From contig CM041198.1 in the NCBI GenBank assembly GCA_023078555.1, forward strand, positions 5,098,354-5,162,353: a stretch of DNA of 64,000 nucleotides. Direction: 5' to 3'. The position numbers and the translations under genes are program-made. The notes beneath the pieces are model-generated. The model saw only the letters and a program-made list of their open reading frames with translations. It did not search any database and was not told the origin of the DNA. Positions within the stretch are counted from its first letter, which is position 1; each line of letters starts with the position of its first letter. Of the stretch, positions 57,611 through 64,000 are shown piece by piece. The stretch is from Ulva prolifera. Its lineage: Eukaryota; Chlorophyta; Ulvophyceae; Ulvales; Ulvaceae.

Positions 57611-57775
57611 TTACAAGGACAAAGCAAGCAAGGCAGGTAGAACCGCGAGCAACAGCCAGAGGAACTGCACACCCACGCAACCAGCACACGCAGCACACAT
57701 CAGCGCAACGTCAGCACCTGCACTGGCCACAGCCACAGAGCCACACCCAAGCCCCCACACCCCACACCCACCTGC
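57611..57775 (-). mobile_element. 5'-truncated LINE copy 4
   Basis: The minus-strand 3' end reads GCTTTGTCCTTGTAA. Similarity to copy 3 (37572-37723) runs through most of the ~165 bp. No convincing target-site duplication was found, so the 5' limit is approximate. Confidence 0.65.
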
Positions 57776-58589
57776 GGAGCCTCTTGAATGTGTCAGTGCA
57801 TTTGCACAAGTCTGCATTTTATGTCCTCCGCAGCATAGCTCTATGCTTGAGAGGAGGCTCGACCTCACATTTTCCTCTCAGCCACACCTGGTGCCTACAA
57901 CATCAGGTTTCTGGCACATGATTTGCACCAAGCAGGCATCTCTACCGAGACACGTCTAGCTGGATCTCCGCCTTGCTTGACTGCTGGGAGCTGGCTGGCT
58001 GTGCTGGCTATAAAATGGGACACACAAGGACACAGGAGAGTGTCCTTGTAACACGCAAGAGCACAATCGTCACAGAGCCTTGCCAGGTTCCACTGCATGC
58101 AGCTGGGCAGGCAGCCAAAATATGAGTCAGCCTGCTCATAAAATTTGGGACCTTGCGGACTCTTTGTAAAGCACTGAGTCATGCAAGTACTCCACAGACA
58201 TCTCTGCTCACAGACATTGCTGCACGCTGACACCTTCCAGAGGACCTCACACACATGCAGGACTTTGCAGATGGTATGGCGTCGGCTCTTTCTCATCCTG
58301 CAGCAGTCCACCACAGTGCTTCATACAAGTCCCGCTCAAACAGTCCTGTCCCTCGACGACTTGACAACATGACACCGTATGGGCCGAGGAGACATGTAGC
58401 AACGCAGGAACCGCAATACAGCATAATGAAGCCGCAGGCATCACCCCACGTAGAACAGTCAGCCAGCCGCCCTCAACAAGGCTGCAACGCACACAGTCCA
58501 GCACCCCCACGCAAGCAGGTGCCCACCTGCCCACGCAGGCCCAACCCGATGATTGCACCCACACGATCCGCCTCGCGCGGTGGTCGGTA
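57776..58589. other. Stretch between LINE copies, no gene recognised
   Basis: Several chance frames on both strands occur, none with recognisable motifs. Confidence 0.4.
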
Positions 58590-58804
58590 TTCGTGAGGGC
58601 ATAGCCACACACATGCACCCCATGGGGCTGGTGAGGGCTGCGTGGCTGGTGAGCGGGCCGGTGCGCGGGTGGGCGCCGACGTCTGGTGAGCATCTCCTGC
58701 CGTGCATGCATTGCCTGCCGTGCATGCATTCGGGCATGCGGGCGTTGGCATGCTTGTTCGTTTCCCTGGCGGTACTACCGGCCACTCCGGCTTTGTCCTT
58801 GTAA
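58590..58804 (+). mobile_element. LINE 3' end, copy 5
   Basis: It ends GGCTTTGTCCTTGTAA at 58804, preceded by CTGGCGGTACTACCGG, similar to the GCGGTGCTACC found before the terminus in copies 1 and 3. The 5' limit is a guess; no target-site duplication was recognised. Confidence 0.5.
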
Positions 58805-59716
58805 CACAAACACCCCTTCCCTAGCCCATGCACGCCCCGCAATCACAAACACCAACCCACACACCAACACCCTGTTCTCTATATCAGCTTCCATTACAGG
58901 CCATCAAAATCAAATCTGTGACTCCACAATTTTTGCTACTCTTTGTGTTGCATGGACTGACTTGAAGAGGGCACCACACAGAGACACAGCCTCTGCTTCC
59001 ATAACATGTTGCACCACCCAGCCACAGGTGGTTTCGGCATGGGGCAGTAGTCTTGTGACAGTGGTGTTTTGGCGGGAACGCAGTCAGCATGCCTTTGTGG
59101 GTGTGCAGGTCCCACTTCCTGTAGTGATGTGAGTCAGCTCCAGGGATTGCTAGCAGGCACCTACACACAGCCCAGGCCATAGTAGGCCTGTTAATCCTCC
59201 CCCATTCACTACACTCATGTTGTGCTGTGAGGGCAAGATTACAGACCATTGCATGCCATTGCATGCCAGAGAAACAAAACCGACCCCAGTGCAATGCTAC
59301 GTGTTCCCGATGGTCGCCCTCGCACATCTATTCAGTCCGAGCGCTCAAGCTCATGTATTCTACAAATACCACACGAGCACACCAGGCCAGGGCAAGTGTC
59401 CCTGTCAATGTTAACCTACCTGTACACATGTTCAACATACTGTAGGCCTGTTGCAGCTTGTGCCAGCATGTGACAGCTTCTGAGCCCCCTGAAATATTTG
59501 CAGTGCTTTTGGCATCTTATGTAAGCCTTTCAAGTGTTATGAGGCTGTGTGCCAATGTCTATCCATGGCCACCTGGAATTTGCCCAGGCAGGCAGCACCA
59601 GGCGTGCAACCTCTTGCACTGTGCTCCTTGCTTTGGAGCACTATGCAGTATGCAGTATAGCATGCTACATTGACTGATCTGGAGGTTCACTCAGTACTAT
59701 ATGGACAGGCATCAAA

Positions 59717-59902
59717 TTATATGTAGTCTGACAACAACATCGTCTTAAAAGGAAGCTCACAACACTGGAGCTGCTGCGATGTTTTGAGTCTCTTTGCAAG
59801 CAGCACCTCGTCCACGTGCTCTTTGTTCACCACGCAAGACAGCTGCATAATTGCCAATAGTCCGGTAAGCTCGTCGAAATTATGGTACTCGTTGGGCTTC
59901 AT
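59717..59902 (-). CDS. Small unrecognised ORF or exon
   Basis: An ATG frame of 61 residues (MKPNEYHNFDELTGLLAIMQ, then VDEVLLAKRLKTSQQLQ) has helix-like, coding-like composition and lies downstream, on the same strand, of the duplicated first exon at 60.25 kb. No splice model joins the two convincingly. Family unknown. Confidence 0.25.
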   Translation of the reverse strand: MKPNEYHNFDELTGLLAIMQLSCVVNKEHVDEVLLAKRLKTSQQLQCCELPFKTMLLSDYI

Positions 59903-60229
59903 CCGCTAGTATGGACGCCCGCCATGATGCTGGTCGGACGCGAACACCGCACGGTGACACGAGTGGAGTTGACAGACAGTGGAATATCAGGGCATCATTG
60001 AGTGCTATCTGCCCACCGAGCACGATGGGCATACGCTGGGCACCGTCTGAGGCCATCTGAGCCGAGGCTGGGCAAAACGGGGTTTATGGACGAAAGTCCC
60101 GTTTTCACTGGGCGTTTTCACCTGTTTCACCCAGACTGCTTACAATCGTTTCAAGAGGTTTACTGTGAGTCTATAGGACTTTTCTGCGCTGTCTGGAGCT
60201 TTCTGAGGTGCTCGCGGTACAATTTGACG

Positions 60230-60460
60230 TGCATGATGCCTGTGGTGTCCATCGCCGTTGCCGTCACAGACGCTCAAGAGTGATGGCATACGGTACACGA
60301 GCACTGCAATAGGAAAGCAACAACAGCATGATGCACCTAACGTCCTCAGGATTGACGTAGACAAACAACCTGATCTCCTGCCGCTGAGCTACCTGTGGAA
60401 GTTGTCACATCAATGTGGTGTCAACTCGGTGTCTGGATGTGTTCATATTGCCCTGCCACA
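60230..60460 (-). pseudogene. Partial copy of the 5' end of the 13-exon gene
   Basis: The minus strand matches the promoter and start of the gene at 53326 over ~210 bp. The coding part reads MDTTGIMHVKLYRE where the parent reads MDTNEVTENANAASTGAVYV. The parent's first ATG is replaced by ACG, and the donor position after the Glu codon has CAC instead of GTG. None of the parent's later domains follow. It may be a promoter capture or a dead duplicate. Confidence 0.5.
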
Positions 60461-61669
60461 AATGACGTCATCGATATCATAAGTTCCTTGCTCTTTCAAG
60501 ACACGTTGTGGCTAAGGCAGCTGTCACGCCCCAGCAGCGAGATCGTCGAGAACAGATGGTGCAATCACTTCATTCGCCTTTGCCCGCATTCGCACGCTCT
60601 GCGCTGCTTGTGTTTAACTCGCACTGTACTCAAACTGTATCGCGCTGAACACTGCCGTCGCGATTGTAGCCAACGCGGTGTGCAAAGCTCAGCGCCGTGC
60701 GCATACGTCATACTGGAGGAATAGGGCCCAGTGGTGTAAACAATAATTTAATTGCCCCCGGGCTATCGGGGCCACTCTGATTTTGACATCGGAGCATCCG
60801 CTCTGTCTTTTCAATCTGCTCGCGGTGTCGGGTGCACTTGTTTTTGTGCGCGGAGTGAGAGGGGCTCCTCGCAAACGGCTTCGCCGCGCATTTCCTCGTC
60901 GACCACCGGAAGTGCGTGGGATTCCCCCCCCAAAAAACTGTTTTTTTGACCTGACCGTCGTGGACTGTAGACCACTGAATCTGATCTTGGGGTTGTCGAC
61001 ATAGTCGTACACAACATCGCTGCGCGGAGCAACAACAGCCTACAATGCATGAGAAGGGGCGGTGCACCTGCAGCGCTGCGGCCCGTACGCCACGCAAGGC
61101 CACGTACACATAGGCGTGTACAGGAGCATGCAGGGCCCTGTCGTATTTCAACTATGTGGCGCAGCATAGACGTCAATACATGTATCTGGTGTGTTGACGC
61201 TCCACCACGCAAGGGTGTTTTCGCACCTTACAAATGTCGTGTTGCGTTCATCACTTATGCTTCACGGGCGCCTGAGATCTATGCGACAACACATTTGGAG
61301 TAGGAAAAGCTCTTCAACCGGCCCGCTTTTATCTGCAGTCCGCTGGCGACTCCGTCCCAAGGGAATTCAGCCTCTTGTAGCATGCGACAGGACTGCAGCA
61401 GGACGGTGCGTGCCGCTGTCATCCCTTGTACTCTCACATGCTTCCGTATATGTCTTATTGGCAGCGCTTGGATGCAGTCCCCAAGGAGTATTGTGCGTGC
61501 AGCTTGTCCATGCTTTGCATGCCTTCTTCGGAATCCATTACCTCTTTCTTCACCTTCAGCATTCCTACAGCCTTACTAGTATATATACTTAAAGAGGTGC
61601 GTTCCCTGCTTGAAGAATGTGGTGGCACGCAAGTCACGGTCCGTCGTGCGACGCACTATAACCAAGAGC

Positions 61670-62335
61670 ATGGGAGTGCTCGAGACGGAATGCTATCTGT
61701 CTAGCAGTTCGCAGGTGCAGATTGTGGATACCAAGCAGATTCTCGGCAAGCTCCAGACCCAGAGCGCCCAGGGTGGCGAGAAGTTAGACAACTTAAGTGG
61801 GAAGGTTGAAGACCTTCAGGACGCATATGCGAAGCAGGTCACAGGCATAGCTGTCTTGGGCGCGAAGTTTGATGGCCTGACGACCAAGAGAGTCGACAGT
61901 GCCAAGCAATCGAAAATCATGGGCAAAGACATAGCTGTCTTTAGCTCGAAAGCTGATGTCTTAGAAAGGAAGGTTGACGTCACAGGTGGGAAGGTTGGCA
62001 ACCTCAAGGACGCATATGCGAAGCAGGTCACAGACATAGCTGTCTTGAGCGTGAAGGTTGACAACTTGACGACCCAGAATGCCCAGATTGCCGAGCAGTC
62101 AAAGATCACAGATTCAAAGGTTGATGACCTCAAGGATGCATGTGCGAAGCACGACACAGGCATAGCTGTCTTGAGCGTGAAGGTTGACAACTTGACGACC
62201 CAGAATGCCCAGATTGCCGAGCAGTCAAAGATCACAGATTCAAAGGTTGACGACCTCAAGGCCGCGTCCGCAACGTTGGGCATGGACGTGGCCGCCCTCG
62301 CCGTGAGAGTGGACGAACTTGAGCAGCATCACTGA
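61670..62335 (+). CDS. Repetitive coiled-coil protein
   Basis: From ATG 61670 the frame gives 221 residues, largely a 42-residue repeat: KVDNLTTQNAQIAEQSKITD preceded by KDAYAKQVTDIAVLSV-type segments, 3-4 times, ending AVRVDELEQHH. Hydrophobic residues (V..L...I..I..V..L) follow a heptad-like pattern with few prolines, so a long parallel coiled coil is likely. The two central units are almost identical at DNA level (126-bp period), indicating recent internal duplication. The frame is open 20 codons upstream of this ATG without another ATG. An acceptor-like TTCGCAG at 61715 leaves open a 5' exon. I do not recognise the family; tail-fibre-like, scaffold or surface roles cannot be told apart. 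Confidence 0.6.
   Translation: MGVLETECYLSSSSQVQIVDTKQILGKLQTQSAQGGEKLDNLSGKVEDLQDAYAKQVTGIAVLGAKFDGLTTKRVDSAKQSKIMGKDIAVFSSKADVLERKVDVTGGKVGNLKDAYAKQVTDIAVLSVKVDNLTTQNAQIAEQSKITDSKVDDLKDACAKHDTGIAVLSVKVDNLTTQNAQIAEQSKITDSKVDDLKAASATLGMDVAALAVRVDELEQHH
62044..62262 (+). repeat. Near-identical 126-bp tandem units in the coiled-coil gene
   Basis: The stretch from ~62044 to 62136 recurs from ~62170 to 62262 with very few differences, encoding LSVKVDNLTTQNAQIAEQSK twice. Confidence 0.9.
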
Positions 62336-64000
62336 GGTGTCCTTACCCATTCCATATGCGAGCATCACGGTGAGGCAGCACTATGTTGTCCTTACGGCTA
62401 CCTTGTGTATAACACAGTCCTTACAGACGGGGCCAGGCCAGCACAATGTTTGTAAGAAAACCTGGATGTAGCCCAACTGTAGGAAGTATTACGGGCTTGG
62501 CTTTGGTCGGGAGGAGCTGGTGTGTCAGGATATGGTAAGGACCAGGACCGGGTAGGCAGCAGAGATGAACACTAGGCTAATATTTTATGTATTGGAGTGA
62601 GTGATGTTGAGGTAAGGGTACCCCGAGCCTTTGTGTGCATATGTTCACGTGAAGGTTGTGGTTCAATATTTGAGAGCATATTGTGTATGCTCTCGCTTGC
62701 TTTGCCTGCCCATTGTGCTGATGTTTGTCTGACTGCAACGCTGAAACGGATCGAATGGTGTACCTCTGTACAAGGTAGCTCTGTCCGTAGATTGTCACAG
62801 ACGCAGTCCTTATGAACAGTACGTTATTCAATATATGTTGACATGACAGCACCATAGCCGGGTGTGCCCTCTGGCCACTGACCCAGTATGTCGGGACTGC
62901 TACGGCATTCCATAACAACCGCGCTGGACAACTAGAACTGCAGCTTACGCCTCAGACGCTGGCAAGTTGCATAAAAAGTGTCAAATGACGGTGAATGCTG
63001 CTCCATACGGAATGCTGCTCCGCACGTATATGATGTAGGTTTTAGCGGTAGACAGGCACTCCAAGCGTGGCTCAGTTCCCTTGCAGCCACGCACTGATGC
63101 ATGAACTATGACTTCGGACGGCGCTGGTAACAATATGACCGGCCCGGATGAGAAACACAGTAAGTATCACTTCCATTACATGTATGAAAGGATCCAGATG
63201 TAGCGTCGGCATGCGAATCTACCTTGGATGGCTGCACACAACGGGATGGTAGCGGGATGTCACGAATGGCTGCGATCGCAGATAGATTTCTCATGTAACT
63301 TGGCGGTTGAAATATTCTCATCTCTAGCAGTCTAGTTGTGCCCAATGACTGTGGTACAGCGATTGCGGGCGCTGAATCAGCAGTCAACTCGTGGCGCCCT
63401 TGTTAGCAGCAGCAAAAAAAGACGCTGCATCTATGCCACAGCCACAATGTGCAGCTTTGTATGAACAGTTAGGTTTGTCATTGTCTTGCTGAAGATCAGT
63501 ACGGCTGATTGGTCTACATCTTAGCGCACAGACGTCCGCCCGACGGTGATGCACATACGTACGATTGTCCACGCTCAAAACATCACATCGGTTTGGTCAT
63601 AAACTGCGATCAACATTTCCTCGTGATTTGTAAGTTCCTTGTTCGGTGCAGCAAGGGCAGCCATTCGAATTGAAGAACGTTTCCGTGTCTGGTGCGAGCA
63701 CAGGTTCGAGCACGTAGCGGCCTACGCAGTCCTACAGCCGTAGCTCGATGAAGCACTCAATTCGACTTTTGGTCGGGGCTGTCGTTTCCATTGTAGCTTT
63801 CATGGTTTCCCATTCGCTGAAGCCCACACGAGGCACAAGCAGACTCGTTTCACCATGCAACCAGTTGCAGCATACCCACCATGATCCCACACTAAATGTC
63901 ACGAGCATCGGAATCTACCTAGGTCTCATGGCTCAGCTGCGAAGCACTGTAGCCATGCATTGTTAGTGTTGCAGTGTGGATTGGTGCCAAATTGTTGTTG
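62336..64000. other. Right end of the window, no gene recognised
   Basis: No frame with family features. A short plus-strand frame at 63748-63966 begins with a hydrophobic stretch (LLVGAVVSIVAFMVSHSL) that could be a signal anchor of a gene running off the window, but there is too little to call. Confidence 0.35.

Larger units (their letters stand above)
58805..61669. other. Long stretch with remnants, no complete gene
   Basis: It contains the partial copy of the 13-exon gene's promoter and first exon (60230-60460) and a small minus-strand frame at 59717-59902. Other frames (for example plus 61426-61704) have no recognisable features. Confidence 0.4.

Overview
The window is nuclear DNA from a green alga. 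A trebouxiophyte-like chlorophyte fits best, though this is inference rather than proof. The reasons are GC-rich coding DNA, many short introns that mostly begin GTGCG and end TGCAG, plant/algal-type LTR retrotransposons (a chromodomain Ty3 element and a Ty1/copia element), LINE remnants, a GT92 glycosyltransferase pair and large LRR proteins. No rRNA, tRNA, CRISPR array or bacterial-style operon was recognised.

Layout. (1) 1-4886: the 3' half of a Ty3/gypsy chromovirus whose pol frame is still open, followed by a small extra ORF, a polypurine tract and a probable 3' LTR. (2) 6417-7333: a dead LINE reverse transcriptase on the minus strand. (3) 7879-11418: a 5'-truncated, damaged copia element with a probable 3' LTR. 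(4) 12250-29933: a head-to-tail, minus-strand array of four paralogues (A-D). Each has three exons: a BTB/POZ-like N-terminus split over exons 1 and 2, and a large LRR third exon. B and D read through as 775- and 822-residue proteins. A and C are broken. A 104-bp array of palindromic 21-bp repeats sits where A loses its C-terminus. (5) 30571-31111: an unrecognised spliced minus-strand gene. (6) 33483-44299: two tandem plus-strand GT92 genes with identical internal exon lengths. (7) 46210-53326: a 13-exon minus-strand gene for a ~1312-residue probable nuclear protein with two copies of a domain I cannot name, RS/basic stretches and a TFIIS N-terminal-like bundle. All 13 exons join in one frame. 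(8) 53939-56260: a five-exon class-V aminotransferase that lacks a recognisable C-terminal exon. (9) 61670-62335: a repetitive coiled-coil protein.

Scattered through the window are at least five 5'-truncated copies of one LINE family sharing the 3' end CTTTGTCCTTGTAA. Three have convincing 14-21 bp target-site duplications, and one is only 18 bp long.

The genes do not form one pathway. The array looks like a fast-evolving family of putative ubiquitin-ligase adaptors (BTB plus LRR) undergoing duplication and decay. The GT92 pair probably acts in the secretory pathway on glycans. The 13-exon gene looks like a transcription or chromatin factor. All splice models were made by hand from reading frame, splice dinucleotides and comparison among paralogues, so ends of terminal exons are uncertain where stated.
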